From assembly GCA_034509735.1 (NCBI GenBank), contig JACGWO010000006.1, positions 34,217,141 to 34,281,140 of the forward strand: a DNA stretch of 64,000 bases. Direction: 5' to 3'. The notes under the pieces were generated by a model. The model worked only from the letters and a program-made list of their open reading frames with translations. It did not search any database and was not told where the DNA came from. The translations under genes were made by a program, and so were the position numbers. This document shows, in pieces, positions 35,501-45,329 of this stretch. Every line of letters begins with the position of its first letter. Positions within the stretch are counted from its first letter, which is position 1. The stretch is from Sesamum alatum. Taxonomy: Eukaryota; Streptophyta; Magnoliopsida; Lamiales; Pedaliaceae.

Positions 35501-35675
35501 TGACCACTCGATAGTGGAGAGCTTTGCTCAAGGCGGGAGGACATGCATCACATCACGTGTATATCCGACAAGAGTGGCATGTGAAGATGTTAAGATCTTC
35601 TTGTTTAACAACGCTAGTGATGCAGGAATCACTGCATCATTACAGGTATGGCAGATGAGTTCTGCGTCCACATAG
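29554..35675 (+). CDS. Vacuolar acid invertase (beta-fructofuranosidase, GH32)
   Basis: Hydrolyses sucrose to glucose and fructose at acid pH in the vacuole. Coding exons: 29554-29986, 30440-30448, 31801-32657, 33973-34134, 34236-34471, 34583-34670 and 35499-35675. All junctions are GT/AG and phases agree, giving 1962 nt and 653 residues, normal for the family. The N-terminus has a dileucine (22-23), four arginines (34-37) and one membrane segment (38-60), the signal-anchor propeptide of vacuolar invertases. WMNDPNG carries the nucleophile Asp145; FRDP carries Asp269; WECVDF carries acid/base Glu323. Valine in WECVDF is the vacuolar form (cell-wall enzymes have proline). The intact WMNDPNG argues against a fructosyltransferase, though enzyme assays decide that. 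The C-terminal GH32 sandwich is complete, including [16 protein letters not shown]. The ATG is the first in frame. Introns 2, 3 and 6 hold foldback elements. Confidence 0.95.
30440..30448 (+). other. 9-nt mini-exon (exon 2) of the invertase
   Basis: ATCCTAATG lies between TTGCTTCAG and GTAAGT. With the last base of exon 1 (G) and the first two of exon 3 (GT) it encodes the DPNG of the catalytic motif. It is among the smallest plant exons and a hallmark of acid invertase genes. Introns either side are 453 and 1352 bp. Confidence 0.95.
30729..31150. mobile_element. Foldback family A element in invertase intron 2
   Basis: AGAAATAACACTTATCGTAG and CACTTTTGGTCCTGTAACTT on the left, GAGAATCTCGTAACCAAT and GATGAAAAATATTATTTCT on the right, arranged as inverted arms. 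Length about 420 bp, no ORF. Confidence 0.7.
31345..31570. repeat. Small inverted repeat in invertase intron 2
   Basis: CGACACATTCAGTCC near 31468 pairs with GGGACTAAATGTGTCG near 31507, and related ACATTTAG phrases occur around 31380 and 31440. Probably a decayed MITE; ends uncertain. Confidence 0.45.
32896..33294. mobile_element. Foldback element in invertase intron 3
   Basis: CATCTCAACTTTGCGAAATT and GCATTTTGCCATATATG on the left are inverted on the right as CATATATGGCAAAGTGC and AATTTTACAAAGTTGAGATG. A GAA/AAAAAT-rich loop-side tract lies at 33200-33240. The plus-strand frame at 32934-33341 is a by-product. Confidence 0.75.
33410..33736. mobile_element. Second foldback element in invertase intron 3
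   Basis: GGTCTCGTATGTTGGGGCC on the left and GGCCCTAATATAAGACC on the right are inverted; inner arms include TTTCTCACATTGCAT and ATGCAATGTGAGAAAAT. No ORF. Confidence 0.75.
34744..34766. repeat. (AT)n microsatellite in intron 6
   Basis: About 11 AT units near the start of invertase intron 6. Confidence 0.9.
34998..35458. mobile_element. Foldback element in invertase intron 6
   Basis: Left end GGTAAATCAAATCGAAATCC followed by GAGCTTTGTTACAATTA. Right end carries TAATTGTAACAAAGCTC then CAACATAAATTACC. Clear inverted arms around 460 bp; only about 40 bases remain to the exon 7 acceptor. Confidence 0.75.
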
Positions 35676-35870
35676 TAGTAATTAAACTCCCCGGCCCTCG
35701 ATCATGTTGTACGTAGGGCGGGGATGTTAGATTTTGATCGAACTCGTAGTTCTAGCGAGATGCATTCAACATTCTTTTTCTTGCTGTATTGTTATATATA
35801 CAGTTTGTGAAGATTGCCTTGTAATGTAATTTTGATTTTAATCGTTGATTGTCGGTGTTGATACAAATAT
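35676..35870 (+). other. Probable invertase 3' UTR
   Basis: Two consecutive TAG codons end the frame. TTGTAATGTAATTTTG at about 35817-35832 is a plausible plant polyadenylation region, but there is no exact AATAAA, so the end is approximate. Confidence 0.4.
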
Positions 35871-38800
35871 TCATGTTTAGTTTCTGGTCATTTAATCCCT
35901 AGAAGAAAATTTTACGATTGGCTCAATTTATTGGTTATGGACTAAAAAAATGGTAAAAAATTATTATTAACCGTGGTTAAATAAAAATCGTTGCAAAAAA
36001 TTTAGATTATTCACCATGAAAACTATTTTTGCAATGACTATGAGTCATAGCAAAGTCATGACAAATATTTTAGCCACACTCGCAAAAATCACGGCTTACA
36101 ACCATTGCCGTAGTGAATGACTATTTACTAAGATTATTATTTTTAATCATGAAATTTACCCATGATTAAATGTTAAATTTCTTCTGATGAATGTTGTGTA
36201 GGTCCTCACAAAATCATAGTTCATGCTAAGTAAATGGGTATCAATACCTCCTCAGATTAGACAAAAGGTAAACCTCCTGAAGGGGTTTTAATATAATGTA
36301 CCTAAGGGGATGTTTGTATAAAATCTTTTCAACTCACTTCAAATTAGTCCCTCGGAAGATGGTGTTTCTATATTAACCTTATAAAATATTTTTTTTTACA
36401 AAGACAATCATTTTAGTCCCCCACTTTTTATTTTTATTTTGCAATTTGGTCCCTCACACATAAATTTTGAAAAATATAACTATTTTAATTATAAGAATTA
36501 CTATTGAGAAATTATTTAGATAATAACTTGATCCATGATATATAAATATAATTATTTATGAATTTAATGAACTTGTATTTTTCAAATAGAAATCATTTGA
36601 ATAAATAAGTTAGAGAAGAATGTTTAAATAAAAAATATAACAAAAATCAATGTTCAAACAAAACATTTTTCGAAATTAGAACATAAACAACAAAATAAAG
36701 ATGTAGTTAAAATGTTGAAGAATGAGTATAATTTCAAAAGGTTCTTTTATTAAAAAGTTTTGCTCTATTTTTCATTTAAACTTTTTTCTCTAACTTTATT
36801 TAAGTTTTTTTTTTAATTTAAAAATTACAAGAAGTGCCTTATATTAGCAAAAGTTATGTTTATATGTTATTGATCAAGTTAGTATTTAAATAATTGTCCC
36901 ACGGTAAATACTTTCAATTAAAAATGGTTATATGTTTTAAAATTTATATGCAAGGATGAAAAGTGTTTATAAAGGTGATATGAGAAAGTCACCCATCAAA
37001 TAATTTGAAGTGAATTGATAACACAAAGACCATTTTGAAATTGAACTCAAATGTTGGGCACTAAAATGATTTTTACCCTTTTAAGTTTCAACTTTTACAA
37101 TTTTATTTTATCTGTGCATGTGCACATATATAGAAAGTAATAAAAAATGGGTAAATTACATCGATACCCCCTAAACTTAACTAGGTTTAATTACACAAAT
37201 ACATCCTATTTTTGGCAAACAAGTGCACCCATAAGGGGATGTCGACGGGGCTGATAATGTTGGCACACGGCTCACATCGATTGCACATGAGAAGCTCGAG
37301 TGACTTATAAATCCCAAAATTTATTTTTTTTAGCTAGACACCTTTTCAAGGATAAATTCGTGAAGGTCCATGCAAAACAAAAAATACCTCGTACATCGGA
37401 GCATCGATCACATTACCTCCTACACCAAAATCACACATTTAATTTTTCCAAAGTTAGCTATGCTTCCTACACCAAAATCACATTTAATTTTGCAAAAGTT
37501 ACGTCTGGTACGTAATTTAATGATAGCTTGTTTATGGAAATATCGGCAATCGATATAGTTGGGCACCTACTTGAAGTCGCTTTAAGTCGCTTTCGTGTAT
37601 CAACCTACATAATTTGATCGGAATCAGACAAAAAGTCACCTTCATTCTTGTACCGTAAGCTCCAGCAATTCTCCAACAACATAATAGATATTGCGAAAAT
37701 GTAAGGACAAACATATACTTCTAAGATTCTCTTAATATATAAGCGAATCATGCACATCAATTAACTTTGTCGGTACTGAGGATAAAAGATGTATACATAA
37801 GTTTCATATTGAATCCTAAAATATAAAATAAACCGTACAGTTAACTAGTCATTAATTAGCTTTTATAACTAATTGTTGTAGGTCGATAGTTAAGGTCGAA
37901 CATTGCCACACGATGTGGTTGGAATTTTTGCCTAAGTGTTTGGTGGGCTAAATGTGCAACTTGATGTGTACATATGTGTTGATTTGTACGTGGTTAGGCT
38001 TTGGTTTTTAACGACAATAGGTCAGCTATAGGGACCATGACCAGCAAACATGATGCAAACGCAATCCTCTGTAGCGGCTCTGTTGGATATTACCTTTGCC
38101 TTTCTATTTTTATAACAAAAATAATAATTAGATTTTAAAAAATGAGATAACGAATCTATCACATATTGATGCAGGTTGTACCTTTTAATATAAGTTTTTA
38201 CTAAACCAACATTATTTGCATTTTATGACTACTCATACAATCTGTAATGTGGCAATTATGTGATCAATGCTTGTGACTTGAAGTATTGTCTGCTCTTGTT
38301 TGAACCTTACGGATTTGTCCTTAATGAGGCGTTTCTCGAGTAAGAAAAGACTTTAAAACTTTTAATTCACACAAATTTTTCAGTTTTAATTGATGTAGTA
38401 CGCATCAGAGCATCATGTAATTCCTTAGACAAGGGGATTGGGATGGGCACATAACTTCGTTCCCATAAATGACACCAAGTGTTGCAAGATACGATGCAAT
38501 CAATTCCTCGTTGTGCAAGACACTGTCTATTCTAACTTTCTACTCTTACAATTTTATTCTGAAAAGGCATGGGAGAACATGCATATCTTCACACTTATAT
38601 GTCACAAAACTCCTCATCTATTGATGTGACATGTGTATCAATATCATCCTAAGACAATTTTCACAAGAAAAAAAATCTAGAAAAGTAATTTGTGTAAATT
38701 TAAATGTTAAATATAACAAAATTTTGATACAAAATATAATGTAATTGAAAAAAGAGTCATTTTTCAATGAGATGAGTTATTGGCTCTTCTCTCCATTTTC

Positions 38801-39029
38801 ATTTCCTTTCTCCAGACTTTTTCCATAAACAAAATAAATAAGTTTTGGCATTTTTATTTTTTTGTATTACGAATCTATATTATTAGTTTTTTACTTTATC
38901 ATATCAAAATATAGCTTTTGAATCAATCACAACATTATGTTAAACTACAACTAGTTGCTGAATCAGACATCATATGACTCCAACGAGTTTCATCCAACCA
39001 GTTTTTAATATAGTAAAATGATTAACATT
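35871..39029. other. Intergenic, AT-rich
   Basis: No gene supported. 35930-36190 contains short inverted phrases (AATCATGAAATTTACCCATGA). 36240-36480 and 36960-37190 have repeat-arm phrases such as AATTTGGTCCCTCACAC. 37222-37545 resembles 63165-63400. 37570-39029 shows nothing recognisable. Confidence 0.5.
37222..37545. repeat. Dispersed repeat, related to 63165-63400
   Basis: Shared phrases include GAGTGACTTATAAATCCCAA (GAGTGGCTTATAAGTTCCAA in the other), CACCTTTTCAAGGATAAATTC, and ACCAAAATCACATTTAATTTTGCAAAA. This copy has an internal repeat of the ACACCAAAATCACA phrase. Non-coding. Confidence 0.7.
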
Positions 39030-39155
39030 TTGTTGGGATCAACATTTTGCAACAAATTGACTAACAATTGGGTACCAAATCCGATATTATATTTGTTGGG
39101 ATCAACATTTTGCAACAAATTGACTAACAATTGGGTACCAAATCCGATTTTATAA
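39030..39155. repeat. Tandem duplication, 2 x 63 bp
   Basis: TTGTTGGGATCAACATTTTG and the following CAACAAATTGACTAACAATT recur exactly 63 bases later, with identical sequence across nearly the whole unit. Confidence 0.93.
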
Positions 39156-39849
39156 CAAATTTGGGCTTGCTATACGTTCAAAATGACAAGTTCGCAATAA
39201 ACTCATACCAAATTTAGGCCTTATGTAATTTTCATGGATTCATCAAAGATATGTATTTTTGATTGATTAATTTGAGATAAATATAAATTTCTTTCTTTTA
39301 TTTTGGATTGGACGAAAGTATTTTAAAGTACGGCCCTATTAGTTGATGGTTCCATATCAAGGTTTGTGGTCCTCAAGGCAAATAAAAGTGAGCTCAAGCC
39401 ACTTAAGTTCTTCTCAAGGCAAAAAAAAAAAGGGTCCCACCACACAAGTCATAACATACACACAAGACAACAAGAGATAACACAAAACATGTACACAACA
39501 CACATACAACAAATTAATGGCACTCAAGTCCAAAACTCTATGACACAACGAAGCTCTACAACTGCGGAAGTTCCACATTTTTCTTAGTATCAAATCATTC
39601 AAGCCTTGATACCATATTTAAAGGTGAGACATTATTTTCTCCCACAAGTCTGCATGTGACCACGCATCAGATTCAATAACAAGTTTCAAACTCTTAGATC
39701 GACATTAGGTCCGAAGAATCAGGAGATAATTTTCACTTCACATATTGTGACACTTTTTATTTAAATTAATAAATTTTATTTTGTCTATATATTTCTGATC
39801 TCGTAATTTATTTCTGTAGACACGAAATTTATGTGAAAATTTCTTTCAT
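39156..39849. other. Unassigned interval
   Basis: No recognisable gene. A CA-rich stretch (39440-39510) has ACACAACACACATACAAC-type sequence. It may be flank or leader of the following gypsy remnant. Confidence 0.4.
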
Positions 39850-40870
39850 GCCTAGTGGGACCATCTTTGCACCTCATCTCTTCCTCGTACATCAAGGTTC
39901 AAATCATCACCACAATATTCAAGGCACTCAAGAAGGATCAAGTTGCCATTAGCGGAAAGAACATCGCCGACGCCCCTACAATACGCCAATCCTCCACCGG
40001 GGGCAAGATCGTTGACACGACGCCTTCGGACGGTTGAAACTTGGCAAGTTCTATTAAAAGCAACACAAAATCCACTCCTTTTGCTACCTCCCCACTTCGA
40101 TGACCGCGACTACAATGGACGACCAACTTGCAGAAATAGCCCAAGCCATCACCAATCTACGAAAGATCCTCAAAGATAAAGACTTCTAGATCGCCAAATG
40201 ATGAGCAAACAAAAGCATAAGAATGTTGAAGAGCCTAGTGTCAACCACAATCATGCCTCCTCAAACTATGTTGAAAACGAGAAGCAGGTGGATAAAACAT
40301 TATCGAAGCATGACTCTATGCAACACTCTAATCATTCTGAGACATATGTTACCACATTGTCTATTCAACAATTCAAAAGATGATCACCAACACCATCAAA
40401 GTCCAGCACGATGGACTGATCCAAAGCTCGCCCACGTATTCAAAATCATATACCAAGCGCATCAAAATCTTAAGGATGTCAATAGGATACCAATTGCCAA
40501 AATTGCAATAATTCGATGGTAAAACCAACGTAAAACAATACATCGCCCACTTAATAGAAACAAGCGACAAGCCGACACTGACAGTGACCTCTTGGTAAAG
40601 CAATTTGTCCATTTTCTCAAAGGGAATACTTTTTATTGGTATGTTGATATGGAGCCCGAGTCTATAGATGGTTGGGACGTAATGGAAAGAGAATTCCTAA
40701 TCATAACACCTAATGAATGATAAGCATGTTTGAACTCACCAACGCAAGGTAGTGGAAGGATGACGTAGTCATCGACTACGTCAATTGTTGGTGCACTCTA
40801 AGCGTGGACTGCAAAGACAAACTCTCAGAGACGTCGGCAATAAAAATGTGCATTCAAGTTATGGTTTAGG

Positions 40871-41508
40871 CATGGTTTAAAATTTTCATGCGTTTCCATC
40901 GAAACTATGGAAATGTTTCCTTTTTTCGATGTTATGGAAACAAAAATACATGGTAGTTTCGAAATTATCTAGTTACCTTCGAAACACTTCATTTTTCTTA
41001 ATTTTCCTTCGAAATCTTTGAGTTTCCTAAGAAACTTTTTATTTTTCCGAATTTTTCAGCGAAACATTTATTTCATACTTTTAGCTACAAATATATGAAT
41101 TCTTGTGTTATACATAAGTATTTCATTTAATGATAACAAATTTAATATTAAGCTAAATTAGTAATGTTATATGTATAAGTATCAACGTAATATAGATATT
41201 TTATAACACATAGTTAAACATAAATATTATATTATTATATAGTTTCAATAGCAACTACATCAATTAATAACTCCAAATACATAATGATACTACATAAAAA
41301 CAATGTTAATTGGCTAAATGATACAAAATTAAACTACATATATTTGAATAAAAAAAAAAAGAAAGGTAATATTTTAAATTTTTTCTATGACTATTATGTA
41401 TGTTTCTTTAATTTTACGATTTTTCCATAGCATTTCCGAAACGTTTCCGAAAAGTTTCTAATATTTATAAACTCGAAACATTTGTTGGAAACAAAACTTT
41501 AATCCATG
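40871..41508. mobile_element. hAT-like MITE inserted in gypsy gag
   Basis: A 638-bp non-coding AT-rich unit with inverted ends (CATGGTTTAAAATTTT; right end reads as CATGGATTAAAGTTTT). It is flanked by an 8-bp target duplication GGTTTAGG at 40863-40870 and 41509-41516. GAAAC/GTTTC phrases recur along it. Removing it with one duplicate rejoins the Gag coding sequence (MCIQ... to ILQGIKP) without length change. The 8-bp duplication is characteristic of hAT transposons. Confidence 0.85.
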
Positions 41509-42325
41509 GGTTTAGGACCTTGTTTAAATTTTGCAGGGAATCAAACCAAGAAACTTCGAGAAATTTCCATGAAGCTAAACATCACTAATCATAAACTCAC
41601 ATTCCTGGTTGACCACCAAAAGAAGGAATCAAAAGGGATGAAAGTTTGCCAAACCCGTCGTCATGAAGTCAATAGCGAACGAAACAATTACACCAAAAGA
41701 TTACGAGAGACTCTCAGGTCATCTACTATGCCTCAAGGATGCTAGACAACGCGCAAAGCAATTACACCACTACAGAAAAAGAACTTTTGGCCATTGTTTT
41801 TGCTTTACAAAAATTTAGTCCTTATTTTCTTGGTAATAAAGTGATTGTCTATTCTAATCGTGCAGCACTCAACTAACTAATGTCAAAAAAGGATGCAAAG
41901 TCATGACTCATACGACGGGTGCTCTTGTTACAAGAATTCGACTTGACCATCAAGGACAAAAAAGGAGCGGAAAACCTTGTAGCAGACCATCTCAGTCGAC
42001 TAACCACTGAGAGCAACCGACTACCTTTGAATGATGAATTTCTGGATGAACATCTCTTCACCACCCAAGGAACGACCCTATGGTACGCAAATTTAGTTAA
42101 TTTTCTAGTTACTAGTACTTTGCCCAAAGATTTATCTAGAGCAAAAAGAAACAAAATTAGAAGTGATGCAAAGTACTATATGTAGGATAATCCTTATTTG
42201 TGGAAGTATTGTTCGGACCAAATCAGAAGAAGGTGTGTATCCGAACCTGAAATTCCCTCTATTCTTGACTTTTTTCATTCTTATGTTTGTGCGGGCCACT
42301 TTGGGCCAAAACGAACAGCACGAAA

Positions 42326-42403
42326 GGTGTTAAAATGTGGTTTATTTTGGCCAAATATGTTTAAGGTGTTAATATGTGGTTTATTTTGGCCAAACATATT
42401 TAA
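42326..42403 (+). repeat. In-frame tandem duplication, 2 x 39 bp
   Basis: GGTGTTAAAATGTGGTTTAT begins at 42326 and recurs at 42365 (one A to T change early on). The 39-base unit adds 13 codons (GLFWPN repeated) in the integrase region. Confidence 0.93.
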
Positions 42404-42429
42404 GGATACCTATTTATTCTACAAAGCAA

Positions 42430-43640
42430 GGGAAATCTTTGTGCTTCTCTCATCATCACCGATCCAAGATTGGCTTGCAGCATAATTAGGCATCCTTAAT
42501 ATCTTTGGCCAATATAAACCAATTGTTCCACATAATCGGAGAAATATTAATCATACAACTTTGGAAAGTGGCAAGCGTATGCATAGTTCAAAGGGCATCC
42601 GTTGGTAGGCGAAGGCCCCAAAGGGGCATGTGAATGTAGTTTTTTCTTGATCTACGGACGTCACTTGTATCTGATGAAACCTGAATAACCATCAAGACTA
42701 CAATAATGAGAACAGTCGGCTAATCATTCCAACAATTGATCGATAAAATGAAGGTTTGGTAGGGCTTACCCATGCACTATCGGGAATTGAAAATGTCATA
42801 CCTGCATCAAGTTGAGTAGGGTTACCCATGCACTATCGGGAATTGAAAATGTCATACCTGCATCAAGTTGAGTAGGGCTTACCCATGCACTATCGAGAAT
42901 TGAAAATGTCATACCTGCATCAAGAAGTTCTAAAATTTCTGTCTTTACCATTTCCATCATAGGCGGGTTCAACTGGCTTTGGCTTTTCTTGAAGGTTTGG
43001 TACCCTCTTCAAGTAGAATTCTATGCATACACATGGAGGGGCTCAATCCTTTGATGTCAACAATGGTCCATCCAATGGCCTCGCGAAATTCTCGAAGCAC
43101 ACGAACTAATTTCTCTTCTTCCAAGGCGGTGAACTAGCTAGAGATGGTTACCAGCATTGTGTCATTCTCCCCCAAAAAAGCATACTTGAGGTGTTCGGGT
43201 AAGTCCTTCAATTCCAATGTAGGTGCATACAAGATAGTGAGGGTATCATTATGCACATCAAGTTCTTGTTCTAAAAGTTTTGAGAAATGGTCTTCCCAAC
43301 GAAATAGATGTCGAATAGGGATAATTATCTTCTCTCATATGTAACACATAAAAATCAGCGAAAAAGACTAACTCGTTAACTTAAACTAGAACATCCTCTT
43401 GAACTCCTTCGGATAAATACTAAGCAATCTACAAGTTGAATGACAACGCATGTTTCTTTCAATGGACCAATATGAAAGGACTCAAAAATGGTGAGAGGCA
43501 TAACAATAATGAAAGCACCCAAATCACACATAGCTTTCTTAATGCCTATCAAACCGTTTGGTGCATAACTCCTTCAGAAACTTTACATAGCGAGATATTT
43601 GTTTGATTGCATCGAGTAAGGGGATATTTATTTCTACTTA
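42430..43640 (-). pseudogene. Gypsy protease/reverse transcriptase remnant
   Basis: The protease part (about 43400-43560) includes a degraded version of the DLGASINLMPLS motif. The following RT part shows LSPSMCMHRILLEEGTKPS (about 42990-43060), a triplicated LLDAGMTFSIPDSAWV block, and then GYSGFHQIQV and EKTTFTCPFGAFAYQRMPF (about 42590-42690), the RT core around the first catalytic segments. The YxDD-like motif is not recognisable. Stops and frameshifts occur throughout, so it is not functional. Confidence 0.7.
42761..42925. repeat. Tandem triplication, about 57 bp unit, in RT region
   Basis: The unit beginning AGGGCTTACCCATGCACTAT starts at 42761, 42818 and 42874. The first spacing is 57 and the second 56 because one C is missing in the middle copy, which shifts the frame. 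Each copy encodes the DAGMTFSIPDSAWV segment. Confidence 0.93.
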
Positions 43641-43959
43641 GCAAAAGGTTTCGAGGATCTCTTTCTCTTCTTCCTCCTTTTTAGAATTGGACTAGTACCT
43701 TGGAATGGTCCTCGCTAACTTTGGTCAGGCTCATCGGTTTGCTTCAGAGCTATCTCGAATTCCTGCTCTATTTTACGCTGTTGGGCGTGCCAATGCTTAG
43801 TGTTGTTTTTGTCCCTGATGGGTTGCAACTCCTTTCCACTGCACAAGACAATAGCACTAGTATTTTGTTTAGGATTAACAACGGTTTGGGAGGGTAACGT
43901 ACTTTAGGACTCCAATTGATTGACAGATAACGCCAATTGACTCACTTGAAACTCGAAAT

Positions 43960-45060
43960 TTGGATGCTTGTGCGACTGTGGGTCATCAAATTCTGAATGC
44001 TTGCGCGAGTCTCCTATTGAAATTGTTAGGTGTTAGAAACAAGTGTTTTCATCATATCCTCAAGACACGTACCTGTTTGGAGTTAGATGGAAAAGGTGGT
44101 CCTGGCGGTCTATATTGGAATTTTCTAAAAATTTTGAGGTAGGGTGCCATAACTAAGATTCGAGTGATCTCTCCATGTATGTGTTAGAAAGGGGTCATAT
44201 CTCCTCTGTTGCTGTCCAGAAAATCCTCCTATGATGTCGGCATGTTCGGTGGGTTCTTCTTGGAGTGTAGGACACATATCGGTAACATGTCCCAAGAAAT
44301 TACATATGCCACAAGCTTTGACTCATTGAGAATTTCCTCCAAGAAATCTCTCAAAAAGGGAGGTAAGTTTGTCTAAACGATCATTAAAGGAAGCCATGTT
44401 TATCTCGTTAACCTCTTCGATGGGTCACCGTATCTAATATTGAATTGTTGGGTGATGGATGCCATGGTTATGATGAGATTGTGTGCTTCGGTAGGAGTTT
44501 TGTTGAATAAAGCACCCCCCCCCCCCACTTGTTGCATCTTCAGGTTCCTATCCAAGCCCCATAATTCCTCATAAAAGTATTAGATCAATAGTGCTCCGGA
44601 ATTTGGTGATGCAGGCAACTCTCCACCAATTGCTTGAACCTTCCCTAATACTCGAAAGGCTCTCCTCAAAAATTGATGTATCCCACTAATTTATTTTTGG
44701 ATGGATGTGGCTCAAGGGGCGCAAAAATACTTCTCGATGAATTATTTCTTGAGATCGTTCCAGGTGGTGATGGATCCCAAAGGTAAGACTGTAAAGCCAA
44801 TCCATTGCTTTGTCGGCTAAGGGGTATGGAAAGCCTCGTAATTTGACATGCTCCTTGGTGATCCATTGGGTAGCATATTGGAACATACACGTGAAATTCC
44901 TTAAAAATTTTGTGTGGATCTTCACCTATAATACCACGAAAGGTAACAAGTTAATAATTCCATATTTGACTTCAAAATTTACTTCTAAAGTAAGGTATTC
45001 AATGCAAAGAGGTTGTTGATTTAAATCAGGTGAAGTCATCTCTTTGATCGTTCTCTCCGA
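43960..45060 (-). pseudogene. Athila-like Gag remnant
   Basis: Minus-strand pieces match Athila Gag in order. An N-terminal part around 44690-44890 (FPYPLADKAMDWLYSL, then the STW-N-like segment in another frame) is followed by a zinc-knuckle region around 44230-44330 (CGICNFLGHVTDMCPTLQE). That knuckle keeps three cysteines and one histidine in CxxC-x4-H-x4-C spacing. A 12-C run at 44515-44526 and frameshifts break the frame. It belongs to the same element as the LTR at 45330. Confidence 0.7.
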
Positions 45061-45307
45061 GTTTTAAGCCATGATTTCATCTTCGGATTCGCAGAGGAAT
45101 CCACGAGTCCCAATGCTAGCTGCATCTCGATCTCGGCAATATATGAGGAAGAGGCCTCTTTGATTTGTTGCCTGGCTTCTTTCCAAAGTCTCCGTGTGGC
45201 CTTCTCAATTTCTGCATCAAATTCATGTTCTTATGTATGAGAGAAAGGCATTAAAACCAGGTAACGAAATCAAGTAACTAAGAAGAAATTAATCCAAAGG
45301 CACCAAT

Positions 45308-45328
45308 TCCTGACAAAAGCGCCAAAAT
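45308..45328 (-). other. Degenerate primer-binding site
   Basis: On the minus strand TTTTGGCGCTTTTGTCAGGA, a decayed version of the Athila-type site seen at 7135-7158, adjoining the LTR at 45330. Confidence 0.55.
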
Positions 45329-45329
45329 T

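Larger units (their letters stand above)
39850..42425 (+). mobile_element. Ty3/gypsy remnant: Gag, RNase H, integrase pieces
   Basis: Plus-strand fragments occur in gypsy order. Gag pieces lie at 40385-40860 (DLLVKQFVHFLKGNTFYWY, MEPESIDGW) and 41517-41600 (ILQGIKPRNFE). RNase H follows at 41720-42000 (YYASRMLD; TTEKELLAIVFALQKF; ADHLSRL). The integrase zinc-binding region is at 42250-42420 (CAGHFGPKRTARKVLKCGLFW). Gag joins directly to RNase H near 41715, so protease and most of the RT are deleted. Stops and frameshifts are frequent. No LTR is identified. A hAT-like element interrupts Gag. Confidence 0.75.

Noticed and set aside
29554..35675. Fructosyltransferase instead of invertase
   Set aside because: WMNDPNG, WECVDF and the surrounding motifs are of invertase type. 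The NPWG after FYQY made me consider it, but sequence alone favours invertase.
42761..42925. CRISPR-like array of regularly spaced repeats
   Set aside because: The copies are directly contiguous, encode a reverse-transcriptase segment and have no unique spacers; the DNA is plant nuclear.
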